From contig CALDMH010000117.1 of NCBI GenBank assembly GCA_937915565.1, forward strand, positions 1-25,931: a DNA stretch of 25,931 nucleotides. Reading direction: 5' to 3'. Position numbers and translations under genes: made by a program. The notes below the pieces were generated by a model. It was given only the letters and a program-made list of their open reading frames with translations. It was not told where the DNA came from and ran no database searches. This DNA is from an uncultured Clostridia bacterium. GTDB lineage: Bacteria; Bacillota; Clostridia; Christensenellales; Borkfalkiaceae. Positions within the stretch are counted from its first letter, which is position 1, and each line of letters begins with the position of its first letter. This document shows positions 7,047 to 15,800 of this stretch, in pieces.

Positions 7047-9101
7047 ATGCTTTTTGACGAATTTTTACACGCAACACAATATTACAGGTCGCCGACTCCG
7101 CTTGAAAACGAATGGGAAAGCGACCTTGTTCGTATGTCGGATTACGGCCTCGAAACCGTTCAGATACGCATAAACTGGCGGTGGAACGAGCGCGTAGAAA
7201 ACGAATACGATTTTTCGGACGTGGATAAACTTCTGGCTCTTGCCGAAAAGCGCGGCAAAAAGGTGATTATAAAATTTTTGCTCGAATGCGCGCCGCAGTA
7301 CGTTTACGATAAGTACGGCGGAACGAGGATAGCTCACGACGGCACGAAGTTGTCCCCGGGTTCTCACGGGGCGTTTTACGGCGGGTTCAGGCCGTGCTTC
7401 ACAAATCCTTACGTTTTGGAGCGCGCCGCCCTGTTCGTGGAAAAGGTTGCCGAAAGATATTCTTCGAGAAAGAGCATAATTTTCTGGAACGCCTGGAACG
7501 AAATACGCAACCCGTCCGCGGACGATTGTTTTTGTCCGCATTGCAGAAAGGCGTTCGGGAAGTATCTCGAAAACAAATACGGAACGATTGAGAAACTGAA
7601 CGACTTTTACAAAACGGCGGAAGAAAGCTTTGAAAATATCGAAATGCCGTCTATGGCGAGAGGGCATTGGGATATATTCGAATTCAAGAAATTCAAGGCC
7701 GGTTACGAGCTTAACAGGTGGTTGAAACGCGTTTACGACGCGGTGCGGAAATACGACGAAAGGCCGATAATGACGCACGTCGGTTGCCCGAGCGTTTATC
7801 AGGACACGATTGAAGACAACTGCGAGGACGCGGTGGTGAGAAAAGCCGTTGATTTTTACGGAACTTCGGTTTGTATTTCTTCTTCTATGGACACTCCGGA
7901 ACGCAGGCTCGACTATTTGATGCTGAACGATTTTATGCGCTCGATAGACGAAAATTATCTCGTTTACGAGCTGTATCCCGGGCTTGGAATGTTCCGCGAA
8001 TACGACACGCGCTTCGATATGAAATTCAAGCAGTACGCGGCGATAGCCTGCGGAACGAAAGGGATAAATTACTGGCAATGGAGAGCCGAAAGGGTGGGCC
8101 ACGAAGCCGACTGCGCCGGGCTCGTTAAAATGAACGGAAAACCGCGCGAAGTTACCTGCGAAGTGAAAAACCTTGCGGAAACGCTGAAAATCGACGGGGA
8201 TTTGTTCCTGCATTCCGTGCCGAAGAAGTCGGGCGCGGCGATATTGTTCGATTACGATTCGGGGCTTATGTCCGCAATCGAGGACTACTGCGTGGATAAC
8301 TCCTTCAAACGGAATCCCGAAGCCCGTGCCTATTATCACGGGGCGGTGAAGGGAATGTACAGGCTTTTGACCGAACTCGGCGTGAACTGCGATTTCGTGC
8401 AGACGACCGCTCCGGAAAAGCTTGCCGATTATAAATTCGCGTACGTTCCTTATTATACTATGATAAAAAAGGACGTTGCCGCCGTGCTGGAAAACTTCGT
8501 TAAAAACGGTGGCGTCGTAATAGCGGACGAAGGTTTCGGAATGCGTCAGCCAAACACCTGGATGCAGCCGTACGACGTCGATTGCAAGCCGCTTTTAAAC
8601 GCCGCTATGGACGAAAGGCGGATTTGCGACGGAAAGGAAAGCGTGAGTTATAAAGGGAAAACGGCGAAAATTTACCCGTTTAAAACCACTTACGACGTTT
8701 CCGGCGGGGAAACCGTTATCGATTTTGAGGACGGACAGCCTGCCGTGAGAAAAATCCGCTTCGGAAAAGGCGAGTTTTATCTTTGCGGATTTTCGGTCGG
8801 ATATTCGTTCCTGAAAACGGGCGACGAACTGTGGAAACTGTTCACGAACGAAAGAGCCGAGGCGGCGGGCGTTGAAAAAACGGCGTTCGGCGACGGAAAA
8901 AGCGTTTACGAAAAACGCCTTGCGAGCGGGGATAAGGAAATAGTTTTCCTACTCAACGTTTCGGACGAGGAAAAGAGTTTTGAAATAAACGGCGAAGTTC
9001 TTCGTTCGGGCGGGGATTGCAGAACCGACGGCAACGCCGTGAAGATTCCCGCAAAGGGCGTTGGCTACGCGATAACGAAAACGGCGCGGGGCTCGCGATA
9101 A
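7047..9101 (+). CDS. GH42 family beta-galactosidase
   Basis: 684 residues, the normal size for GH42, which releases terminal beta-D-galactose (some members alpha-L-arabinopyranose). The N-terminal TIM barrel carries acid/base Glu152 in WNAWNEIRN and a nucleophile candidate Glu308 in YLVYELYPG. The zinc-binding cysteines are all present: Cys117 and CFCPHC (161, 163, 166). These and Glu152 are offset by a constant 11 from Cys106/150/152/155 and Glu141 of the Thermus A4 enzyme. The middle glutaminase-like trimerisation domain (about 400-600) and a small C-terminal beta domain follow. There is no signal peptide, so it is cytoplasmic. It is the first gene after the divergent promoter, with GAGGAG 6 nt before the ATG. 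The nucleophile context YEL differs from the common MEQ, so substrate choice could be unusual. Confidence 0.92.
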   Translation: MLFDEFLHATQYYRSPTPLENEWESDLVRMSDYGLETVQIRINWRWNERVENEYDFSDVDKLLALAEKRGKKVIIKFLLECAPQYVYDKYGGTRIAHDGTKLSPGSHGAFYGGFRPCFTNPYVLERAALFVEKVAERYSSRKSIIFWNAWNEIRNPSADDCFCPHCRKAFGKYLENKYGTIEKLNDFYKTAEESFENIEMPSMARGHWDIFEFKKFKAGYELNRWLKRVYDAVRKYDERPIMTHVGCPSVYQDTIEDNCEDAVVRKAVDFYGTSVCISSSMDTPERRLDYLMLNDFMRSIDENYLVYELYPGLGMFREYDTRFDMKFKQYAAIACGTKGINYWQWRAERVGHEADCAGLVKMNGKPREVTCEVKNLAETLKIDGDLFLHSVPKKSGAAILFDYDSGLMSAIEDYCVDNSFKRNPEARAYYHGAVKGMYRLLTELGVNCDFVQTTAPEKLADYKFAYVPYYTMIKKDVAAVLENFVKNGGVVIADEGFGMRQPNTWMQPYDVDCKPLLNAAMDERRICDGKESVSYKGKTAKIYPFKTTYDVSGGETVIDFEDGQPAVRKIRFGKGEFYLCGFSVGYSFLKTGDELWKLFTNERAEAAGVEKTAFGDGKSVYEKRLASGDKEIVFLLNVSDEEKSFEINGEVLRSGGDCRTDGNAVKIPAKGVGYAITKTARGSR

Positions 9102-9163
9102 AAAGCGAAAACGCGATAAAAGCGAAAAACGCAATAAAAATACGCGATAAAAAGCGAAAAACG
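9094..9163 (+). repeat. Degenerate 18-20 bp tandem repeats overlapping the GH42 stop codon
   Basis: The unit gcgataaaaagcgaaaac, allowing small changes, occurs at about 9095, 9113, 9131 (partial) and 9144. The first copy contains the GH42 stop codon. A related word inside the gene, gcgataacgaaaacggc (from about 9068), encodes the preceding C-terminal residues, as if the array grew out of the gene end. The gap to the next gene is 148 nt. Confidence 0.72.
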
Positions 9164-9186
9164 AAAAATAAAAAAAGGAAGGTTTC

Positions 9187-9212
9187 GCGCTTTTTCGGAA
9201 ACGGCAAAGCGC
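9187..9212 (+). other. Stem-loop between GH42 and binding-protein genes
   Basis: GCGCTTT (9187-9193) pairs with AAAGCGC (9206-9212) around a 12-nt loop. No T-tract follows, so it is not an intrinsic terminator. It could act as an RNA-processing or stability element that lets the binding-protein message accumulate above the enzyme message, as in many sugar ABC operons; this is inference. Confidence 0.45.
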
Positions 9213-9249
9213 ATAATCCGATATAAAACAAAACAAGAGGAGCAAAAAG

Positions 9250-11016
9250 ATGAAAAGAAAAGGAATTTTTAAAACACTGTTGGCTTTTGTACTTGCCACA
9301 GCCACCGCCTTTACGGCAGCCGCTTGCGGAAGAGAGGGCGACGAGTCTGAAAAAACGAGCATAAACGAAAGCAAAACGCAGTTGCACGTCAGGTATTACC
9401 AAGGCGGAGCCGGCCGTAACTGGCTCGACAACATAGTTGCCAAATTCGAGGCGGCTTATGCGAATAAGTCCTTTGAAGATGGCAAAACGGGCGTTCAAAT
9501 CGTTCCCGATTACGATAAATCCGGATTTTCGGACAGCGACGTGAAATCCTCCTTCAACGAAGTGTTTATGGGAGAAATCAACTATTATAAGTTCGTTTCC
9601 TCGGGTGCGATGCTCGATATAACCGACGTGGTGAGAGGAAACGCCACGGAAGGGCCGGAAAAGAGCGAATCCAAGACGATTGAATCCAAAATGCGCCCCG
9701 ACCAGCAGAATTTCTACTATATCGGCGAGGAAGGAAGCAAAAAATATTACGGCCTTCCCGCTTACGAAACGAGTATGAACCTCAACTACAACGTAAGCGT
9801 GTTCGAGAATAAAAATCTTTACTTTGCGGAAGGAACGGACGGACTTACGGAAACCTGGGACGAAGCGAAACTTAAATCCAAGGACGTTGAAGAGCTTTTC
9901 GTAAAGAGCAAAAACGCGAAGAAATCGAAAGGACCGGACGGAGTTGCCGATACTTACGACGACGGACTTCCCGCAACGTATAACGATTTTCAGGCTTTGC
10001 TCACCTGTATGGTAAGAAGAGCGGTAGTTCCGTTCATCTGGAACGCAACTTCCACCGATTATCTCACGGGACTTGCCAACGAAATGTGGGCGAACAACGA
10101 GGGTTACGAGCAGATGATGCTCAATATGAGTTTCTCCGGAACTGCCAAAAATCTCATCGAGATGGACGCAAACGGCAAAATGGTTATGGAAAACGGCGCG
10201 CCGAAGCTCCGCGGAGAAACGAAAATCACTCCCGCAAAGGCTTACGAACTCCATTCTCAAAAGGGCTTATACGACGCCGTGAGATTCGTTAAGATGATGA
10301 TGGGAACGACCGAGGAAACCAACCCCGCAAGAGGAAACAACTATTTCTATAAGGAATCCTTCTCGATGGAATATAAAACCGCACAGGATTACTTCATTAA
10401 CGGTAACGACAAAGGCAAAACCAACGGTCAGGACATCGCTATGATTGTAGAAGGAACGTGGTGGGAAAGCGAAGCGAGAGATAAATTCTCTTCCGATGAC
10501 GACAGAAAGTCTGACGAGCGCAAATACGCTATTCTTCCTCTTCCCAAGGCGACTTATGCGGAAGTGGGCAAGGGCAACACCAAAATTTCCGAAAGAAATA
10601 CGGTGGCGTTTATCAACAACAACTGCGCTTCCAACATAATCCCCGTTGCTAAGGAATTTTTGAAGTTTATTTATTCGGACAGCGCGATGAACGATTTCTC
10701 TATGGATACAGATATGCTTTTCGCTATGAATTATAAGCTCGAAGACGACACTTTGGCGGCAATGAGCCATTACGGCAGAAGCGTTTACGAGGTTACCCGC
10801 GCCAAAAACACCGATATGATGGAATGGAACCCGACGAGCGACGACGCTAAAAAGCGTACCGACCTTCTCGAATGGTCGTCTTACGGCTTCTCGCTTTCGA
10901 GCGGACTTACCAATCCTTACCTTTATTATAACGAAGAAACCACGAGAAACAAAACGGCTTTGGAATATTTTGAAGGAATTTACGGCAACTCCAAGGAGAG
11001 CTGGCCTATAAAATAA
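9250..11016 (+). CDS. Sugar ABC transporter substrate-binding lipoprotein
   Basis: 588 residues, in the size range of large LplA-like oligosaccharide binding proteins. A lipoprotein signal peptide ends in the lipobox TAAAC with lipidated Cys26. The mature chain resembles extracellular solute-binding family 1 (early strand QLHVRYYQGG, then YGLPAYETSMNLNYNVSVF, and a late WWESEARDKF…ILPLPKA segment). Residues around 235-247 (GPDGVADTYDDG) form an acidic loop that may bind calcium. GAGGAG sits 7 nt before the ATG. Two permease genes follow directly, so this is the capture component, presumably for an oligosaccharide degraded by the neighbouring enzymes. The exact ligand cannot be deduced. Confidence 0.9.
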   Translation: MKRKGIFKTLLAFVLATATAFTAAACGREGDESEKTSINESKTQLHVRYYQGGAGRNWLDNIVAKFEAAYANKSFEDGKTGVQIVPDYDKSGFSDSDVKSSFNEVFMGEINYYKFVSSGAMLDITDVVRGNATEGPEKSESKTIESKMRPDQQNFYYIGEEGSKKYYGLPAYETSMNLNYNVSVFENKNLYFAEGTDGLTETWDEAKLKSKDVEELFVKSKNAKKSKGPDGVADTYDDGLPATYNDFQALLTCMVRRAVVPFIWNATSTDYLTGLANEMWANNEGYEQMMLNMSFSGTAKNLIEMDANGKMVMENGAPKLRGETKITPAKAYELHSQKGLYDAVRFVKMMMGTTEETNPARGNNYFYKESFSMEYKTAQDYFINGNDKGKTNGQDIAMIVEGTWWESEARDKFSSDDDRKSDERKYAILPLPKATYAEVGKGNTKISERNTVAFINNNCASNIIPVAKEFLKFIYSDSAMNDFSMDTDMLFAMNYKLEDDTLAAMSHYGRSVYEVTRAKNTDMMEWNPTSDDAKKRTDLLEWSSYGFSLSSGLTNPYLYYNEETTRNKTALEYFEGIYGNSKESWPIK

Positions 11017-11040
11017 ACTCGTTTCAAACGGTAAAAAAAG

Positions 11041-11979
11041 ATGAAAAACGACAAGGATAACAACTTAATAAAACGCAACGGAAAAGTGTTTTTCTGGGTG
11101 ATGGTGGCGTTGCCCCTTCTTCAATTTGCCGTTTTTTACGTTGCGGTTAACTTCAACAGCGTTTTGCTTGCCTTCAAATCCTACGAAAACTACACGGGAA
11201 AAATCGTGACGAGATGGATATGGTTTGCAAACTTCGAGGAAATTTTCAGGACGTGGCGGACGGGAACGATATTGCAGACGGCGGTTTTAAATTCGCTCAA
11301 ATATCTTGCGATAGACGTTTTCGTCGTTATGCCCGTATCGATTATGTTCGGATATTACGTTTACAAGAATTTCGCTTTCAGCGGCTTCTTCAAAGTGTTG
11401 ATTTTCGCGCCGAGCATAATCTGCATAATGGTTCTCGTTATATTTTTCAGGTATTTCGTCGAGGGCGCAATCGTCCAGATTGTGGAAAAAACGAGCGAAA
11501 AATACATATCGGGCATATTTTTCCAGCGTAAATACGCTTTCTATCCGCTCACGATATTTTATCTGATGCTCGGGTTCTCGGGAAATTTGCTGCTTTATAT
11601 CAACGCGATGTCCAACGTGTCCGATTCCGTTATGGAAGCGGCTATGATAGACGGCGCAGGCGAGTTCAAATCGTTCGTTCACATAGTGATTCCCGCAATT
11701 TACAAAACCTGCGTCTCGCTGATAATAATCTCGATTGCCGCAGTCGGAAGCAATCAGGCGTACATTCACTCCTTTTACGGGAGCAAGAGCGCGCCGGAAT
11801 ATACGCAGACGCTCGGCTATCGTTTGTTTTACCTTGTGATAGGCGGCGGAAGCAACGGCGACGACCCGACGAGATACCCAATCGCGGCGGCTTACGGCGT
11901 TTTGATAACGCTTATAATCGTGCCGGTTACTTCCGTTGCGAAACGACTTCTTAACAAATTCGGACCGAGCGAGGAATGA
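11041..11979 (+). CDS. Sugar ABC transporter permease (LplB/MalF type)
   Basis: 312 residues with about six hydrophobic membrane segments (first at about 17-37, last at about 285-302). The cytoplasmic EAA loop EAAMIDGAGEFKSFVHIVIP, which docks the ATPase, is well conserved. It lies 24 nt after the binding-protein gene and 4 nt before the second permease start. No clear Shine-Dalgarno is present (only A-rich sequence precedes the ATG), so translation may depend on coupling or an A-rich enhancer. It forms a heterodimeric channel with the next gene product. Confidence 0.92.
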   Translation: MKNDKDNNLIKRNGKVFFWVMVALPLLQFAVFYVAVNFNSVLLAFKSYENYTGKIVTRWIWFANFEEIFRTWRTGTILQTAVLNSLKYLAIDVFVVMPVSIMFGYYVYKNFAFSGFFKVLIFAPSIICIMVLVIFFRYFVEGAIVQIVEKTSEKYISGIFFQRKYAFYPLTIFYLMLGFSGNLLLYINAMSNVSDSVMEAAMIDGAGEFKSFVHIVIPAIYKTCVSLIIISIAAVGSNQAYIHSFYGSKSAPEYTQTLGYRLFYLVIGGGSNGDDPTRYPIAAAYGVLITLIIVPVTSVAKRLLNKFGPSEE

Positions 11980-11983
11980 GAAA

Positions 11984-12895
11984 ATGAAAACCGCAAAAAA
12001 GAAATTATTCGGAAGCAAATCGGTTTTTGAAATCGTTTTGTTTATAGTTCTCGCCGTTTATTCGCTCGCTCTGATAACGCTCCTCGCGTGGGCGTTGATG
12101 ACGTCGTTTAAAACCAAGGACGCTTACGACTTGAATAAACTTGCTTTTCCGTCGCCCTTTTCTTTCGATAGTTATATAAACGTCATAAGGGGAATGGCGA
12201 AGGGAATCAGCTCGAAAACGGGAAAAACGTATATTTACATCGAAACGATGGCTTTAAACTCCGTACTTTACGCAGGCGGCTGCGCGCTTTTCAATACGTT
12301 CTGCACGGCAACCGTTGCATACTGTACGTCGAGATATAAAGGGCCTGCGGCCTCGTTTATACACAATCTCGTTATCGTTTCGCTTATTTTGCCGATAGTG
12401 GGCAGTCTTCCCGCAACGCTCGAAATGGCGCACAACTTGAAGCTCGTCAATCATCTGTACGGAATGTACGTTTTGAAATTCAGCTTCAACAATATGTATT
12501 ACCTTATATTTTTCGCGTTCTTTTCGAGTATGTCCTGGGGATATGCCGAATCGGCGTTTATAGACGGCGCGTCGCATTTCACGGTTTATTTCAGGATAAT
12601 GCTTCCGCTTGCGATAAAGCTGTTCCTTACGGTATTCCTGTTATTCTTTATATCGTATTGGAACGATTACCAGACGCCGTTGATGTTTTTGAAAAATATG
12701 CCGACGCTCGCGCTCGGATTGTTCGCTTTTATGGACGGCGACGTGAAAAAACCGCCGAACGGCGTGGGCGAATATAACACCATTCCCGCGCAAATCGCGG
12801 CGGGCGTGATAGTTTTTGCGCCGGTGTTCGCGTTATTCGTAATTTTCAGAAATAAGATAATGGGCAACTTGACCGAAGGAGGAATCAAGGAATAA
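11984..12895 (+). CDS. Sugar ABC transporter permease (YtcP/MalG type)
   Basis: 303 residues from the ATG at 11984, which is preceded at 8 nt by GAGGA. The longer frame back to 11936 would overlap the upstream permease by 44 nt and add a non-hydrophobic tail, so the internal ATG is preferred. Six membrane segments are expected. The EAA loop reads ESAFIDGASHFTVYFRIMLP, ahead of the conserved ISYWNDYQTPLMFL. The final base of its stop is the first base of the next start codon (TAATG). No ATP-binding subunit is encoded in the window. Confidence 0.92.
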   Translation: MKTAKKKLFGSKSVFEIVLFIVLAVYSLALITLLAWALMTSFKTKDAYDLNKLAFPSPFSFDSYINVIRGMAKGISSKTGKTYIYIETMALNSVLYAGGCALFNTFCTATVAYCTSRYKGPAASFIHNLVIVSLILPIVGSLPATLEMAHNLKLVNHLYGMYVLKFSFNNMYYLIFFAFFSSMSWGYAESAFIDGASHFTVYFRIMLPLAIKLFLTVFLLFFISYWNDYQTPLMFLKNMPTLALGLFAFMDGDVKKPPNGVGEYNTIPAQIAAGVIVFAPVFALFVIFRNKIMGNLTEGGIKE

Positions 12896-15800
12896 TGAAA
12901 AAGAAGAACTTATGGCTGACAATATGCGCCGTCGCCTCGTGCGTCGCGCTTTCCGTTGTCGGAATAATCGCGGCTGCTGCGGCCTCGGGTAAACCCACGG
13001 GGGAAACGTTTGAATATTCCGAAGCGGCCCCGTTAAAATACAAAACCTACGTTTCCGATAACGGCTCGGCAAAGAAAGGATTGCTGTTATACGGTTACGA
13101 TAACGGCGCGTCCGCGGCGTTTAAAGGCACGTTCAGCGGAGTTTTTGAAACGGAAACGAAAGCCGTTTCCACCGTCGGAGCGGTTGAACTTCGCAAATAT
13201 TCGCTTAAATTTACGGATAAGGACTCCGGGCAGGCCTTTTTTGTGGAAATATCGCAGGGCGCAACGTCCTATTGCAACGTTTCCGTAGACGGCGACAAAG
13301 CAGGCGTGGCGTATTACAAAAACAACAAAGCTTACGGTTACACTTCCAAATATAACGACGAGGGCGTTTACACGTTTTTCGACGCGAACGGCCCGGTAAG
13401 CGTTAAGTTCGACGCGTCCTCGAAAGTGATTTCGGTGCGCGGAGAGAACGAATCTTACAAAGTCGTCTGGGATTTCGGCAAAACCGAAAACGACGGCAAG
13501 ACGTTCGCTCACGAACTCACCGCTTTCGACAATTACACCGTGGATATTATCTTCGACGAAATCAAATCGGCGGGTAAAGGCGAACTTCTCGTTTATTCTT
13601 TCGGGGGAATATTCTTCGATTCCCGCGAGATAAAAAACGGATTGAGAATCAACGCCGGCGTGAAAGTCAAGGCAATCGTAGGTGAAAAATACGTCGTTCC
13701 CGAAGCGACGATTGAAAACGTTTTCGAGGGAAAAGTGAACGAAAAGGCAACCCTTAAAGTTTACGACGAAAACGGAGTTGCGGTAAACGGCGGCAAATAC
13801 GAATTCACTCCCGAAAAAGCAGGGAATTATTACGCTTATTATTCTTATACGGACGGCGAAAACGAAGCTTCCGAATATTGCCTTATAGAGGCGATAAACG
13901 AAGAGGATATTTCTTTCAGTTTCGATTATTCGGGCGTGTTTGACGTTCCCGAAAACGTCGGATTGCACTCGAAGGTTTACCTCCCCTCGGCAAAGGCGAA
14001 TTGCTCCTTGGCGGTTTCATCCGTTCCTACGGACGCCGTGGTCACGGTTTATAAGGACGGAAAGGCCGTGGACGGTTCTGAAAACTCGGAGGGCGGAAAA
14101 TACTTCTCGTTCGACGCTTACGGAGATTATAAAATAGTTTATTCCGTTCCGACGTTCGGCGAACTCGTTAAGGAAGAGAAAACGGTCGTCGTTTCTTCCG
14201 CAACGGAGGGAATTTCGGCGGACGAAAAAATCGATTCGTTAGACGTTCTCGATTACGGCTCTATGCTTACACTTTCGCCCACGAAGGTTTACGTAAACGG
14301 CAAAGAGTTAACGGCGAAGTCGACCGTAAAATACCCCTCGGGAAAAACTGCGGACGCTTCCGAAGCGGTTTTGAACGAACTCGGGAAATACGTTCTTACG
14401 GAAACGTGGGAAGGCGGTTCGAGAGAAAAGACGTTCACGGTGAACGAAACCTATTCGAGCCTGTTTTCGGGAACGAACGCGGAATTCGGCGAACTTGCTT
14501 ACAATAACTCTTACGTCGGACAAACGCTGGAAGTCAGCGAAACGCCGCTCGTTTACAATAAACTCATAAATCTTGCGGATAACAGATTCGACGAAACGCT
14601 TGAAGATAAAACGCAAAACGTTCCGCTCGTGGAACTCGTTTTCCAGCCGTCGAGAGGCGGACAAAAGGATTTGACGGGCTTGTTTATAGAGTTCGTTGAC
14701 GCGCACGATTCTTCAAACTATATAAGTATAAGAGTAAAATATCAGGATTACGACAGAAACAAAAACAGAATAAGAACCAAAGCGAGCGGCCAGACGTGGG
14801 TGGGTTACTATTATAACTACCGCAACTCGGGAATGGAAGTTCACGACGCGCAAAGCCACGACGACGGCGGATTTATCGGCAACGGCACGTTCCTTCAATC
14901 CCTTAACGGCGTTAATTTCGACGAGTCCGTTATAAGGTTCTATTACGACTACGAGAAAAACTCGCTTTATTCCAAACCCGACCATCTGACGTCGGAAGAT
15001 AACAGCGTCGTTCCGTGGCTCGTGAGAGATTACGACACCATCGACGAGAAGATGAGCGCGGGGCAAAACCCGTGGAGAGGCTTCACGAACGGCGAAGTTT
15101 ATATGCGTATTTACGCGGCGGGTTTAAGCGGAACGGCTAAAATAGGGCTTCTGAACGTGGACGGCGACGTTCTCGACGAGAAATACGTAGACGACTTCGA
15201 GGGCCCGACGATTACGACGGAACTTCCCGACGGAGATAACGTTCCTTACGCAAAAGTGAACGAGGCTTACGAAATTTTCCCGTTTGCGGCAAAGGACGCT
15301 TACACCGGCTCGAAAACTTACGAACCGAAGGTTTATTTCGGCAAAACTTCCGTAAAAGTAACGGACGGCAAATTCGTTCCCGACGCGGAAGGGGAATACA
15401 CGATAGTTTATAAGGCTTGCGATTATTACGGCAACGAATCGCAAAAAACCGTTAAGGTCATCGCGAAAAACGATTTGGATAAACTCACCGTTTCTCTCGC
15501 AAGCGAACTGCCGTCGGCTACGGAATACGGAAAGAAAATACGGATTCCCGAAGTTTATTGCGCAGGCGGCGCGGGCGGCATAAAAACGAGCGTTGCCGTC
15601 ACCTGCAACGGCGAAAGCGTTCCCGTGGAATACGGAACGTTCCGCTGTATGAGAGAGGGGCGTTACCTCGTTAAAATCACCGCAACCGATTACGTCGGCA
15701 CGACGACGACCGTAACCAAAGCCATAAGAGTTACGAAAGGCTCGAACCCCGTAATCGACGACGATGAAATACAGCTTCCGCCCGAATTCTTCGTGAACGA

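Noticed and set aside
7065..8339. Long - strand open frame (424 codons) opposite the GH42 gene
   Set aside because: Its translation is Arg/Phe/Val-rich without domain motifs, it lies wholly inside a well-supported enzyme gene, and no ribosome site is apparent; it is a by-product of the strand's codon usage.
9187..9212. Intrinsic terminator after the GH42 gene
   Set aside because: The hairpin is followed by gcataatccg-type mixed sequence and not by a T-run, so termination is not supported; kept only as a stem-loop.
9199..9227. Internal promoter for the binding-protein gene (TATAAA at 9222)
   Set aside because: No acceptable -35 hexamer lies 16-18 nt upstream of the TATAAA, which sits in a generally A-rich stretch.
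8953..10260. 435-codon - strand open frame across the GH42 end and binding-protein start
   Set aside because: It runs antisense through the repeat array, ribosome site and lipoprotein signal of real genes; the Phe/Arg-rich composition has no recognisable domain.
11936..11983. Upstream start of the second permease at 11936
   Set aside because: It would overlap the first permease by 44 nt; the ATG at 11984 has a GAGGA ribosome site and leads directly into the expected membrane topology.
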